Shown here: positions 32,348 through 41,482 of the stretch, piece by piece
How positions within the stretch are numbered: position 1 is the stretch's first letter
Layout: every line of letters starts with the position of its first letter
Assembly: GCA_958295525.1 (NCBI GenBank)
Contig: OY282355.1
Span: 2,227,931 to 2,291,930 of the forward strand
Direction of reading: 5' to 3'
DNA length: 64,000 bases
Source of the DNA: an uncultured Dehalococcoidia bacterium
Lineage (GTDB): Bacteria; Chloroflexota; Dehalococcoidia; Lucifugimonadales; Australimonadaceae
Made by a program: the position numbers and the translations under genes
Notes under the pieces: model-generated
Database searches by the model: none
Told to the model about the DNA's origin: nothing
Seen by the model: the letters and a program-made list of their open reading frames with translations, nothing else

Positions 32348-34954
32348 ATGCCCGCTGCTTCTCCCCACCGCTTGCCCGACAACGTCCGCCCCGTTTGCTA
32401 CCGCCTCGCGCTCGAGCCTGACCTGACGGCGTTCACGTTCGCCGGACGGGCGGAAGTCGAGGCCGACGTGACGGAGCGAACGTCGGAGGTTACGCTCAAC
32501 GCCGCCGAATTGCGGATCGCCTCCGCGCAAGTTCAGACCCCGGACGGCGCGGCTATGGACGCCGACGCCATCGATCAGGATGCGAAGGCGGAGCGCGCGA
32601 CGCTGCGCTTCCCCTCGCCGCTCGAGCCGGGGCGCGCCGTTCTCCGAATGGAGTTCACGGGCGTCCTGAACGACCAACTCTGCGGTTTCTACCGCAGCAG
32701 TTACACGGACGCCGACGGGGCGGAGCGCTATATGGCGGCGACGCAATTCGAGGCGACCGACGCCCGGCGCGCGTTCCCCTGCTGGGACGAGCCCGCCGTC
32801 AAAGCCGCCTTCGAGGTGACGCTCGTCGTGCCGGAAGAGTTGGAGGCGATCTCCAATATGCCCGTCTCCCGAACGGAAGCCGCGCCTGACGGACGGAAGG
32901 CGGTGACGTTCGAGCGCACGCCTCCGATGTCAACCTACCTCCTCGCGTTCGTCGTCGGCGATATGGCGCGCGTGGAGGGCGAGGCGGACGACGGAACGCT
33001 GGTGCGGGTGTGGGCGACGCGCGGAAAAGAAGAGTTGGGGCGCTTCGCGCTGGAGAACAGCATCGCCGCGCTCCGCTATATGAACGAGTACTTCGGCGTT
33101 CCGTACCCGCTGGCGAAGATGGATCATATCGCCCTGCCCGACTTCGCCGCCGGAGCGATGGAGAACTGGGGCGCCATCACCTACCGCGAGACCGCGCTCC
33201 TCTACGACCCCGGCGACTCCGCGCCGCAAGCGAAGCAGCGCATTATGGAAGTCGTCGCCCACGAGATGGCGCATATGTGGTTCGGCGACCTGGTGACGAT
33301 GGAGTGGTGGGACGACCTCTGGCTGAACGAGTCGTTCGCGTCGTGGATGGGCGACAAGACGGTGGACCATCTCTACCCGGAGTGGGAGATGTGGACGCAA
33401 TTCGTCTCCCACGACACGAACGCCGCGCTGGGGCTGGACGGCCTCCGCAACTCGCACCCCATCGAGGCGCAGGTGGACGACCCCGCCGAGATACGCGAAC
33501 TGTTCGACGCGATCAGTTACAGCAAAGGCGGCTCCGTGCTGCGGATGCTGGAGGACTACGTCGGCGTGGAGACGTTCCGCAATGGCCTGCGCTCCTACCT
33601 CAGCCGCCACGCCTACGGAAACGCGCGCGGCGCGCACCTCTGGGAAGCGATCGGCGAGGCGGGCGAAGAGAGCGGCGCCGACCTCCCGATGCCGGTCGTC
33701 CCGCTGATGGAGGCGTGGATCAAGCAAATCGGCTATCCGTCGCTGAGCGTGGAGATAACTCGCGGCGCGGGAGAGACGCAGGCCGCCGTGGCGCAGTCGC
33801 GGTTTCTCTACGACCGCCTGCTCGGCGAACCGGAAGGCGGTGCGCAATGGCCGGCGCCGGTCTCCATCGTCTCGAGCGGCGGACAAACCTCCAAACGCCT
33901 GCTCTCCGGCGCCCGCGCCCAGTTCGACGTTGGCGCCGGAGACGCCCGCTGGGTGAAACTGAACGCGGGGCAGACCGGCTTCTTCCGCGTCGCCTACGCC
34001 GAGGACGAATGGCGGAGGCTCGGCGAGGCGGTCGCCGCGCAGGCGCTGCCGCCCGTTGACCGGCTGGGCTTGCAGAACGACGCTTACGCGCTCGTGAAAG
34101 CGGGCCGGCTTCCGGCGACGGTGTTCCTCGAACTCGCGCAGGCGTTCACGGCGGAGCGCGACGCAATCGTCTGGGGCGACCTCGCGGCGAACCTGCGGGG
34201 AATGGAGAGCCTGCTGGCGTTCACGCCGCACTTGGATGCGTTCCGCGCCTACGCTCGCGGCCTGTTCGAGGGAGTGGCGGAGGAGGTCGGCTGGGACGCG
34301 CAGCCCGGCGACGGCCACCTGGAGTCGCTGCGGCGGAGCGCCGTCATCAGCGCCTTCGGCGGCTACGGCGGCGAGAGCGCCCTCCGCGAGGCGCTTGCCC
34401 GCTTCCGGCGGCACGCCTCCGGCGAGTCCACGCTCGCCCCGGAAATCAGAGCGGCGGCGTTCGGCCTCGCGGCGCAGCAGGGCGGGCGCGCCGTCTACGA
34501 CGACCTCTGGCGGCTCCACCGCGCCGCCGGTCTGCACGAGGAGAAAGTGCGGATTCTCGGGGCGTTGACGCGCGTGCGGGACGGCGCGCTCCTCGCCGAC
34601 CTGCTCAGCCGCTCGATGAGCGGCGAAGTGCGCTCGCAGGACGCCCCCATCGTGCTCGTTCAGGCCGGAGCGAACCCCGACGGGCGCGAGCGAACGTGGG
34701 AGTTCGTCAAGGAGAACTGGGAGGAGATCGACCGCCGCTACGGAAAGGGCGGATTCGCCATTATGCGGCTCGTCTCCATCGCCGGAGGATTCGCCGGAGC
34801 GGAGCGCGAGGAGGACACGCGAGCGTTCTTCGAGGAGCGCCCTGCTCCGTCCGCCGCGCGCTCCATTCAGCAGGCGCTGGAGAGCATCCGCCTCAACACG
34901 CGATGGCTGGAGATCAACGCCGGCGCGGTTGGCGAGTGGCTCGCGGCGCAGTAG
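32348..34954 (+). CDS. pepN: M1-family aminopeptidase (aminopeptidase N type)
   Basis: Zinc exopeptidase of 868 residues that removes N-terminal amino acids from peptides, probably in the cytosol because no signal peptide is present. The substrate-anchoring GAMENWG motif is at 269-275 and the zinc motif HEMAH at 305-309, followed by the third ligand Glu in WLNESFASW. A C-terminal ERAP1-like helical domain fills residues about 520-868. It lies 50 bases after tRNA-Arg. Confidence 0.93.
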   Translation: MPAASPHRLPDNVRPVCYRLALEPDLTAFTFAGRAEVEADVTERTSEVTLNAAELRIASAQVQTPDGAAMDADAIDQDAKAERATLRFPSPLEPGRAVLRMEFTGVLNDQLCGFYRSSYTDADGAERYMAATQFEATDARRAFPCWDEPAVKAAFEVTLVVPEELEAISNMPVSRTEAAPDGRKAVTFERTPPMSTYLLAFVVGDMARVEGEADDGTLVRVWATRGKEELGRFALENSIAALRYMNEYFGVPYPLAKMDHIALPDFAAGAMENWGAITYRETALLYDPGDSAPQAKQRIMEVVAHEMAHMWFGDLVTMEWWDDLWLNESFASWMGDKTVDHLYPEWEMWTQFVSHDTNAALGLDGLRNSHPIEAQVDDPAEIRELFDAISYSKGGSVLRMLEDYVGVETFRNGLRSYLSRHAYGNARGAHLWEAIGEAGEESGADLPMPVVPLMEAWIKQIGYPSLSVEITRGAGETQAAVAQSRFLYDRLLGEPEGGAQWPAPVSIVSSGGQTSKRLLSGARAQFDVGAGDARWVKLNAGQTGFFRVAYAEDEWRRLGEAVAAQALPPVDRLGLQNDAYALVKAGRLPATVFLELAQAFTAERDAIVWGDLAANLRGMESLLAFTPHLDAFRAYARGLFEGVAEEVGWDAQPGDGHLESLRRSAVISAFGGYGGESALREALARFRRHASGESTLAPEIRAAAFGLAAQQGGRAVYDDLWRLHRAAGLHEEKVRILGALTRVRDGALLADLLSRSMSGEVRSQDAPIVLVQAGANPDGRERTWEFVKENWEEIDRRYGKGGFAIMRLVSIAGGFAGAEREEDTRAFFEERPAPSAARSIQQALESIRLNTRWLEINAGAVGEWLAAQ

Positions 34955-35019
34955 CCGCCGGGCGCCCTCCTCCCCTCGTCGTTCCCGCCCCCCTACCCCG
35001 TTACTCCCCCCTGCCCCGT

Positions 35020-35456
35020 CATTCCCGCGTAGGCGGGAATCCAGTGCCGCGCCCCCTTGCATCGTCATTCCCGCGTAGGCGGGAACCTCGCCCCTTGTCC
35101 CGTCATTCCCGCGCAGGCGGGAATCTCGCCCCCTTGCCCCGTCATTCCCGTGTAGGCGGGAATCTCGCCCCCTTGCCCCGTCATTCCCGCGTAGGCGGGA
35201 ATCTCGCCCCTCTGCGCCTCGTCATTCCCGCGCAGGCGGGAACCTCGCCCCCCTGCGCCCCGTCATTCCCGCGAAGGCGGGAATCCAGTCGGCGCGCCCC
35301 CTTGCCCCGTCATTCCCGCGTAGGCGGGAATCTCGCCCCCTTGCCACGTCATTCCCGCGAAAGCGGGAACCTCGCCCCTCCTTGCCGCCCTTCCCGCGTA
35401 GGCGGGAATCCCGCCCCCTCTGCCCCGTCATTCCCGCGCAGGCGGGAACTCTCCGC
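35020..35456. repeat. Cluster of about eleven palindromic REP-like repeats
   Basis: Each unit reads CGTCATTCCCGCG-N2-GGCGGGAA(T/C)C, with an 8-bp stem ATTCCCGC/GCGGGAAT and a variable 4-base loop (GTAG, GCAG, GAAG, GAAA or TGTAG variants). Units are separated by about 15-25 bases of C-rich spacer (TCGCCCC). The cluster fills the whole pepN-MFS gap (34955-35458), which holds no gene. Confidence 0.9.
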
Positions 35457-35458
35457 CC

Positions 35459-36730
35459 TCACGCCGCCGCGGGGCGTTTCGGCTTCACCGCCAGCGCGAG
35501 CAGGACGGCGGCGAGCGTGAACGTCGCCGCGGATGAATAGAAGACGAGCGTGTAGGAGCCCGTCTCCTCGCGGATGCGCGCCATAATCACCGGCCCCAGC
35601 GCAAGCCCGACCAGCAGCGCCGTCTGCACGAGGCCGGAGATCGCCCCGTAGGAGCGCCGCCCGTAATAGTTGGCGATCAGCAGCATCAGAATGGAGCCCT
35701 CGCCCCGCGCCGCGATCCCCAGCAGCGCGCCGTAGCCGACCGCCGCCGCAGGATGCGAGATGAACTGAAACCCCAGCGCGAGCGCCAGCCCCATCAGCAT
35801 CGTGAATACGCCCAGAAGCCGCTCCGAGATATGCTCCGCCAAAAACCCCCAGAGCGTGTTGGCGAACGCGCCGGAGATGGCGAACATGCTGACGGCGGCC
35901 ACCCCGATCGACGCCGCGAGGCCCTGCTGCGCGTAGTACTGCGGCATATGAAACGGCAGGCCGCCTCCGCCGTAGTTCGTCAGAATGATGGAGAGGATGA
36001 TCAGCGTGAACGCGGGCGTGCGGACGGCCTCGCGGAGCGTCCACGACTGCTCCGTCTCGCGGGCGCTCGCCTCCCGCGCCGCGTCCGCGCTGCCCGGGGA
36101 GTCCGCCCCGTCGGGCAGCAGCCCCATCTCCTCCGGCGTCCGCCGGATGACGAGCGCGTTCGGCAGCGTGAGCAGCGCCAGCACGGCCGCCCCGAAGATG
36201 ACCCACACCCACCGCCACGTGAGTCCTTGCTCGATGATGAACAGCGACGCCGGCCCCATTGCGAACGTGCCGACGGGATGCGCCGTTCCGACCAGCCCGA
36301 TGGCGCGCCCGCGCATTCGGCGGAACCAGTTGACCACGACCACGCGCGGCACGACGCCCGCGATCATATTCTGCGCGATGCCGCGCGCCACGGCGTAGCC
36401 CAGCACGAGAACCCAAACGCTGCCCGCGCCCGCGATCAGAAAGAACGAGCCGCCCATCAGCAGAACGCCGAGCGTCATCAGAATGCGGGGGTTGTAGCGG
36501 TCGGCGAGCAAGCCGACGAACGGCGCGCTCACGCCCGCGAGGATGCCCCCGAACGTCACCGCTCCCGCGATGGACGTTCTGCTCCAGCCCGTGTCGGCGT
36601 TGATCGGTTCGACGAGCAGGCCGATGAACACTTGGCTCGTGGGTCCGGCGAACAGCCCCGTCAGCAGAATGACTCCGAGGATATGCCAGCCGTAGAAGAT
36701 GCGGCGTTTTTTCGGGGTTGCGAATGCCAA
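35459..36730 (-). CDS. Major facilitator superfamily transporter
   Basis: The twelve-helix transporter of about 423 residues has the motif RRMRGRAIGLVGTAHPVG (loop 4-5 region), LADRYNPRILMTLGVLL (motif A, loop 2-3) and a central hydrophilic loop of about 45 residues (TPEEMGLLPDGADSPGSAD). The pattern fits the monocarboxylate/oxalate-formate-type group, so an organic acid substrate is plausible. The start is uncertain. The frame continues into the palindromic repeats to 36805, but I prefer TTG at 36730, just before KKRRIFYGWHILG. Both ends of the gene are embedded in repeats. Confidence 0.82.
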   Translation of the reverse strand: MAFATPKKRRIFYGWHILGVILLTGLFAGPTSQVFIGLLVEPINADTGWSRTSIAGAVTFGGILAGVSAPFVGLLADRYNPRILMTLGVLLMGGSFFLIAGAGSVWVLVLGYAVARGIAQNMIAGVVPRVVVVNWFRRMRGRAIGLVGTAHPVGTFAMGPASLFIIEQGLTWRWVWVIFGAAVLALLTLPNALVIRRTPEEMGLLPDGADSPGSADAAREASARETEQSWTLREAVRTPAFTLIILSIILTNYGGGGLPFHMPQYYAQQGLAASIGVAAVSMFAISGAFANTLWGFLAEHISERLLGVFTMLMGLALALGFQFISHPAAAVGYGALLGIAARGEGSILMLLIANYYGRRSYGAISGLVQTALLVGLALGPVIMARIREETGSYTLVFYSSAATFTLAAVLLALAVKPKRPAAA

Positions 36731-36807
36731 ATTAGGGAACGGCGCTCCAGCGTTCGCGGGCAAGGTTACGCTATTCCCGCCCCCAGCGTCCCGCCTGCTC
36801 CCCATGG

Positions 36808-37440
36808 TCGCCCTGCCTGCGTAGGCGGGAATCTCGCCCCCGTCGCGCCCCGCCTGCTCCCCATGGTCGTCATTCCCGCGTAGGCGGGAATCTCGCCCCC
36901 GTCGCGCCTCGCCTGCTCCCCATGGTCGTCATTCCCGCGTAGGCGGGAACCGCGCCCCCGTCGCGCCCCGTAGGCTCCCGTAATGCCCGCCAGCGCGTGG
37001 GAGCGCCATGGTCGCCCTGCCCGCGTAGGCGGGAATCCCGCCCCCAGCGTCCCGCCTGCTCCCCATTGTCGTCATTCCCGCGTAGGCGGGAATCTCGCCC
37101 CCAGCGTCCCGCCTGCTCCCCATTGTCGTCATTCCCGCGTAGGCGGGAATCCCGCCCCCAGCGTCCCGCCTGCTCCCCATTGTCGTCATTCCCGCGTAGG
37201 CGGGAATCTCGCCCCCAGCGTCCCGCCTGCTCCCCATTGTCGTCATTCCCGCGTAGGCGGGAATCCCGCCCCCAGCGTCCCGCCTGCTCCCCATTGTCGT
37301 CATTCCCGCGTAGGCGGGAATCTCGCCCCCAGCGTCCCGCCTGCTCCCCATTGTCGTCATTCCCGCGTAGGCGGGAATCTCGCCCCCGTCGCGCCCCGTA
37401 GGCTCCCGTAATGCCCGCCAGCGCGTGGGAGCGCCAAGCC
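36808..37440. repeat. Tandem 57-bp array of REP-like palindromes, bracketed by a direct repeat
   Basis: About ten palindrome units lie here; between about 37022 and 37390 they repeat with a 57-base period (palindrome plus TCGCCCCCAGCGTCCCGCCT plus GCTCCCCATTGT). Successive units alternate AATCCCG and AATCTCG after the stem, indicating a 114-base dimer as the amplification unit. A segment of about 46 bases (GTAGGCTCCCGTAATGCCCG to GTGGGAGCGCCA) occurs on both sides, at about 36970-37014 and 37393-37435. The 36731-37506 gap holds no gene. Confidence 0.9.
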
Positions 37441-37446
37441 GCGCTG

Positions 37447-37455
37447 TGCTACTAT
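37447..37455 (+). promoter_or_regulatory. Extended -10 promoter of the ybeY-dnaX cluster
   Basis: TGCTACTAT lies 51 bases upstream of the ybeY ATG, directly after the repeat array. No -35 box is visible. Confidence 0.5.
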
Positions 37456-37506
37456 GCCTAAGTTCCCCCGCGCTGAGTCCCCGCCCTGAGATCCAAGGAA
37501 GAAGCA

Positions 37507-38052
37507 ATGCCCGCACGACCCGCCAAACGGCGCGTTGACGTCCGCGTGTTCTCCGCCTACCGCGAAGGCGCGCCCGCGCCCTGGGTGCGCCGCGCCGCCG
37601 CCGCCGCCCTCGCCGCCGCCGACCCCGCCGGCGAACGCGGCGCAAGCGTCGTCGTCGCCGACGACGACACGCTGCGCGACCTCAACCGCCGCTTCCGGGG
37701 GCTCGACGAAGTCACCGACGTGCTCTCGTTCGGGGAACGCGACGCGCCGCCGGAAGAGGGGAGCGCCCTCCTGCGCGGCGGCGCCCCGCCCGCCGAATTT
37801 CCGCCCGTCCCCGGCGAGACGCCCAGCCTCGGCGAGGTCGTGCTCTCCTATCCCTACGCGGCGCGGCAGGCGGCGTCCCGCAACGTCTCTGTGGAGCGGG
37901 AGGTCGCGCTGCTGATCGTCCACGGCGTGCTGCACCTGCTAGGACACGACCACGCCGAGCCGGACGAGGAAGCGGCGATGCGCGCGGCGGAGACGGACGC
38001 GCTGAACGCCATGTTCGCGTCCGCGTCCGCCGCCGGAGCGGGGGCGCGCTGA
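37507..38052 (+). CDS. ybeY: Endoribonuclease YbeY (rRNA maturation factor)
   Basis: Zinc-dependent RNase of 181 residues involved in 16S rRNA 3' end processing and ribosome quality control. The zinc motif HGVLHLLGHDHAE (about 139-151) supplies the three His ligands, and LNRRFRGLDEVTDVLSF is the conserved N-terminal block. An insertion (ERDAPPEEGSALLRGGAPPA) after DVLSF is longer than in most homologues. A good ribosome binding site (AAGGAAG) precedes the ATG. Confidence 0.93.
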   Translation: MPARPAKRRVDVRVFSAYREGAPAPWVRRAAAAALAAADPAGERGASVVVADDDTLRDLNRRFRGLDEVTDVLSFGERDAPPEEGSALLRGGAPPAEFPPVPGETPSLGEVVLSYPYAARQAASRNVSVEREVALLIVHGVLHLLGHDHAEPDEEAAMRAAETDALNAMFASASAAGAGAR

Positions 38053-38111
38053 TGAACCGCGAGGCGCTCAACGCTTCGTCCGCGTCCGCCGCCGGATTCG
38101 AGGCGCGCTGA
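38052..38111 (+). CDS. 19-codon minigene between ybeY and dnaX, derived from a ybeY 3'-end duplication
   Basis: An ATG overlapping the ybeY stop (ATGA) opens a 19-codon frame whose TGA overlaps the dnaX ATG. Its product (MNREALNASSASAAGFEAR) mirrors the last residues of YbeY (ALNAMFASASAAGAGAR), and the DNA is a direct duplication of about 57 bases. It most likely only couples dnaX translation to ybeY; a functional peptide is unlikely. Confidence 0.5.
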   Translation: MNREALNASSASAAGFEAR

Positions 38112-40063
38112 TGCCGGGCGAAGTGCTTTACCGCAAGTGGCGCCCGCCGCGCTTCTCCGACATCGTCGGGCAGGGCGCGATCACGCAGACGCTCACGCAG
38201 GCCGTCGCTCACGGGCGGACGGCGCACGCCTATCTCTTCTGCGGCCCGCGCGGCACGGGCAAGACGAGCGCCGCCCGCGTCCTCGCCAAATCGTTGAACT
38301 GCACGATGCGCCCGCCCAACTTCGGCGACCCCTGCGGCGCATGCGACAACTGCCGCGCCGTGGACAACGGCAGTTTCATCGACCTGATCGAAGTGGACGC
38401 CGCCAGCAACCGCGGCATTGACGAGATACGCGACCTGCGCGAGAAAGTCCGCTTCTCCCCCACCGTCGGCAAGTACAAGGTCTACATCATTGACGAGGCC
38501 CACGCGCTCACCAACGACGCTTTCAACGCCTTCCTCAAGACGCTGGAGGAGCCCCCGCCCCACAGCGTGTTCGTGCTCGCCACGACGGAGGCCGACCGCC
38601 TTCCCGCCACCATCATCTCGCGCTGCCAGCGGTTCGACTTCCACCGCATCGCAATGCAAGATATGACGGAGCGGCTCACGGGAATCGCGGAGAGCGAAGG
38701 GGTGGACGTGTCGCCGGAGGCGCTGCGCCTCGTCGGGCGGGCGGCAGGCGGAAGCCTGCGCGACGGCGCCAACCTCCTGGATCAATTGATCACGTCGTTC
38801 GGCGCGCGCGTGAGCGTCGAGCAGGCGCGGGAGTTGCTTGGCGCGGGCGGCGAAGAGCGCGCCCTCGCGCTCGTGAAGCATCTGTTGTCCGGCGCCACGA
38901 CGCAGGCGCTCGAGGTCATCAACGCCGTCGCGGGCGAGGGACTCGACCTGCGCCCCCTGCACCGCTCCACCGTCGACCTGCTGCGCGCCGCGCTCCTGAT
39001 GAAAAGCGGCGCGTCGTCCAACCTCGATCTCTCGGCGGAGGCGCAGTCGCAGTTGTCGTTCGCCGCGCAGAGCGTGCCGTTGGAGCAGATTATGCGCGCG
39101 CTGCGCCTCTTCGGGCAGGTGTCGCTACGCTTCGACCAGCCGTCCCCCTTGCCGCTGGAACTGGCCGCCGTCGAACTGAGCCTCGCGCCTGAGCCGCCCG
39201 CCCCCGCCGCTCCCGCCCCTGCGCCTCCGCCCGCCGCCGGGCCGCCCCCCCAAGCGCGAGGCCCCGCTCCGCCGCGCCCGCCCGGTCCGGCACCCTCGGG
39301 GCCCGCCCCCGGGCCGCCCGCCGGACAACGGCCTCAGCCGCCGCGCGGCGCCCCGCAGGAGCGGCCGGCCTCCGTCCCCTACGATCCGTCCGCCCCGGTG
39401 GAGCAGCGCTTGACGGCTCTCTGGCCCAACATCCTCAAGTCGCTCAGCGGCGTGCGGGGCAAGTTCGACATCGCGGCGCTGCTCCGCAGTTCGGCGAGCC
39501 GCGAGGTGGAAGGCTCCACCCTTGTCGTGCGCTTTCAGCATCAGTCCAACAGCGAGCGCCTGACGCGCGACCTGGAAGACCCGCGCTGCCGGATGGCGGT
39601 GGAGCGCGCGCTGGAGGAGGCGCTGGGCGAGCGGTTTGCGATCGCCGTCGCCGCGAACGGGGCGCCCGCCGCGTCCGCGCGGCAGGGCGAGTCGGCGGGG
39701 CACCTCGTTCAGGCCGCCCGCGACCTCGGAGGGCAAGTGATCGCCGAGGTCGCCGAGCCTCCGCCGTCCCCTGCGGCTCCCGCGCCGGCGGCGACTGAGG
39801 CCGCTCCGCCGTATGCGCCCCCCGGCGCCGATGCGCCTGCGCCTCCCGCCCCCGAACCTGCGGCGCCCGCGCCGTCCATCGCCGCGCCGTATCCGCCGTA
39901 TGCGCCCCCCATCGCCGATGCGCCTGCGCCGCCGAACGAGGACGCCGCGCCTGCGCCGCCGGTCTCCGAAACCGTTGCGCCCGCCCCGGAACCCGCCGCC
40001 CCCGAACCCTTCGGCGCGGCGGGCGCCCCCAACCCCAACACGGAGGAACCTCGCCCATGGTGA
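38111..40063 (+). CDS. dnaX: DNA polymerase III subunits gamma/tau
   Basis: Clamp-loader ATPase of 650 residues. Walker A GPRGTGKTSA starts at 45, zinc ligands are Cys 64, 75, 78 and 81, DEAHAL is the Walker B region, and the sensor/arginine-finger stretch TIISRCQRFDFH follows. Residues about 365-420 and 550-640 are Pro/Ala-rich linkers. The region between, about 425-520, may be the polymerase-binding domain of tau. No A-rich slippage site for gamma production is seen. The gene is linked to ybaB and recR as in many bacteria. Confidence 0.95.
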   Translation: MPGEVLYRKWRPPRFSDIVGQGAITQTLTQAVAHGRTAHAYLFCGPRGTGKTSAARVLAKSLNCTMRPPNFGDPCGACDNCRAVDNGSFIDLIEVDAASNRGIDEIRDLREKVRFSPTVGKYKVYIIDEAHALTNDAFNAFLKTLEEPPPHSVFVLATTEADRLPATIISRCQRFDFHRIAMQDMTERLTGIAESEGVDVSPEALRLVGRAAGGSLRDGANLLDQLITSFGARVSVEQARELLGAGGEERALALVKHLLSGATTQALEVINAVAGEGLDLRPLHRSTVDLLRAALLMKSGASSNLDLSAEAQSQLSFAAQSVPLEQIMRALRLFGQVSLRFDQPSPLPLELAAVELSLAPEPPAPAAPAPAPPPAAGPPPQARGPAPPRPPGPAPSGPAPGPPAGQRPQPPRGAPQERPASVPYDPSAPVEQRLTALWPNILKSLSGVRGKFDIAALLRSSASREVEGSTLVVRFQHQSNSERLTRDLEDPRCRMAVERALEEALGERFAIAVAANGAPAASARQGESAGHLVQAARDLGGQVIAEVAEPPPSPAAPAPAATEAAPPYAPPGADAPAPPAPEPAAPAPSIAAPYPPYAPPIADAPAPPNEDAAPAPPVSETVAPAPEPAAPEPFGAAGAPNPNTEEPRPW

Positions 40064-40362
40064 ACAAGAATATGATGCGGCAGGCGCAGCAGTTGCAGGC
40101 GCGTCTGGCGAAAGCGCAGGAAGAGATCGAGACGCAGCGCGTCGAGGCGTCCGCCGGAGGCGGCGCGGTCAAGGCCGTCGCCACCGGCAAGCAAACCATC
40201 GAGTCCATCGTCATAGACCCGGGCGCGGTCGACCCGGACGACGTGGAGTTGCTGCAGGATATGATTCTCGCCGCCGTGAACGAGGCGCTGGGCAAATCCC
40301 AAGCGATGGCCAACGAAAAGATCGGCGCGCTCACCGGCGGGCTGAAAATCCCGGGTATGTAG
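40057..40362 (+). CDS. ybaB: YbaB/EbfC nucleoid-associated protein
   Basis: Small DNA-binding protein of 101 residues, starting MVNKNMMRQAQQLQARLAKA and containing the family core (GGGAVKAVATGKQTIESIVI, DPGAVDPDDVELLQDMI). The ATG at 40057 overlaps the dnaX stop by 7 bases. The dnaX-ybaB-recR order is conserved widely and supports the call. Confidence 0.93.
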   Translation: MVNKNMMRQAQQLQARLAKAQEEIETQRVEASAGGGAVKAVATGKQTIESIVIDPGAVDPDDVELLQDMILAAVNEALGKSQAMANEKIGALTGGLKIPGM

Positions 40363-40365
40363 GCG

Positions 40366-41007
40366 ATGACCTCGTTCGGCCCGCAAGAGGAATGGCGGTC
40401 CGCAGGCTCGTCCGCGCTCGCGCCGCCCGTGGCGCGGCTGATCGAGCAGTTGCACAAACTGCCCGGCATCGGCCCCAAAACGGCGCAGCGGCTCGCCTAC
40501 TACCTCATCCGAATGCCCGACCGCGAGGCGCGGGAACTCGCCGACGCCATCGGAAGCGTCAAGGAATCGCTCGGCTTCTGCCCGCGCTGCCAAAACATCG
40601 CGGCCCCGGGGCTGTGCGGCGTCTGCTCCGACTCCGCGCGCGACCAGACGCGCCTGTGCGTCGTCCAGGAGCCCCTCGACGTCGTCTCCCTGGAGCGCGC
40701 GTCCGCGTTCAACGGGCTGTACCACGTGCTGCACGGCCTCATTGACCCGATGAGCAACGTCGGGCCGGACGACCTCCGCATACGCGAACTGCTGCGGCGC
40801 ATCGGCGACGAGCCCGTGCAGGAGGTCATCATCGCCGTCAACCCCACCGTCGAAGGCGAGGCCACCGCGATGTACCTGCGCCAGTTGCTGCGTCCGCTCG
40901 GCCCCCGGGTGACGCGCCTCGCGCGCGGGCTGCCCGTCGGCGGCGACCTCGAGTACGCCGACGACCTCACGCTCGCCCGCGCCCTAGAAGGCCGCCAGGA
41001 CTTCTAG
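40366..41007 (+). CDS. recR: Recombination mediator RecR
   Basis: RecFOR pathway protein of 213 residues. HhH motif LHKLPGIGPKTAQRLAYYL, zinc finger CPRCQNIAAPGLCGVC, and a Toprim domain (LCVVQEPLDVVSLE to EVIIAVNPTVEGEATAMYL) appear in the expected order. It begins 3 bases after ybaB and is followed by a repeat cluster. Confidence 0.95.
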   Translation: MTSFGPQEEWRSAGSSALAPPVARLIEQLHKLPGIGPKTAQRLAYYLIRMPDREARELADAIGSVKESLGFCPRCQNIAAPGLCGVCSDSARDQTRLCVVQEPLDVVSLERASAFNGLYHVLHGLIDPMSNVGPDDLRIRELLRRIGDEPVQEVIIAVNPTVEGEATAMYLRQLLRPLGPRVTRLARGLPVGGDLEYADDLTLARALEGRQDF

Positions 41008-41042
41008 GCAAGAACCTCGCCCCTGGACGGGGCGCGTAGCGC

Positions 41043-41460
41043 ATCGTCTCCAAGTCACCCCGGGCGCCACGTCATTCCCGCGAAAGCGGGAACCTACTGG
41101 GTCCCCGTCATTCCCGCGCAGGCGGGAATCTCGCCCCCGTCCGCAGCGCGCAGCGCTCCGTCTCCAAGTCACCCCGGGCGCCACGTCATTCCCGCGAAAG
41201 CGGGAACCTACTGGGTCCCCGTCATTCCCGCGCAGGCGGGAATCTCGCCCCCGTCCGCAGCGCGCAGCGCATCGCCGTTCCCGCCCCCTCCCGTCATTCC
41301 CCCGTCCGCAGCGCGCAGCGCAGCGTCATTCCCGCCCCCTCCCGTCGTTCCCGCGTAGGCGGGAATCTCGCCCCCCGACGGAGCGCGCAGCGCATCGCCG
41401 TTCCGCGCCCCCTGCCCCGTCATTCCCGCGCAGGCGGGAATCTCGCCCCCGGACGAGGCG
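41043..41460. repeat. REP-like repeat cluster with a duplicated composite unit of about 115 bp
   Basis: A composite of two palindromes (one GAAA-loop, one GCAG-loop) embedded in TCTCCAAGTCACCCCGGGCG and CGTCCGCAGCGCGCAG occurs twice in tandem (about 41046-41156 and 41160-41272). Degenerate and single units follow to 41450. The same composite appears in inverted orientation near 55800-55915. The recR-rpoD gap holds no gene. Confidence 0.88.
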
Positions 41461-41482
41461 CGCCGATTGCGCGCCCGCCCGC

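Noticed and set aside
36808-37440. CRISPR-like array
   Set aside because: The regular 57-base period comes from identical palindrome plus identical spacer; spacers are not unique and there are no cas genes.
36929-37645. Minus-strand open frame encoding repeated IPAYAGMT-type peptides
   Set aside because: It is a translation of palindromic repeats with no start signal, and overlaps ybeY antisense. Such frames are common false genes in repeat-rich genomes.
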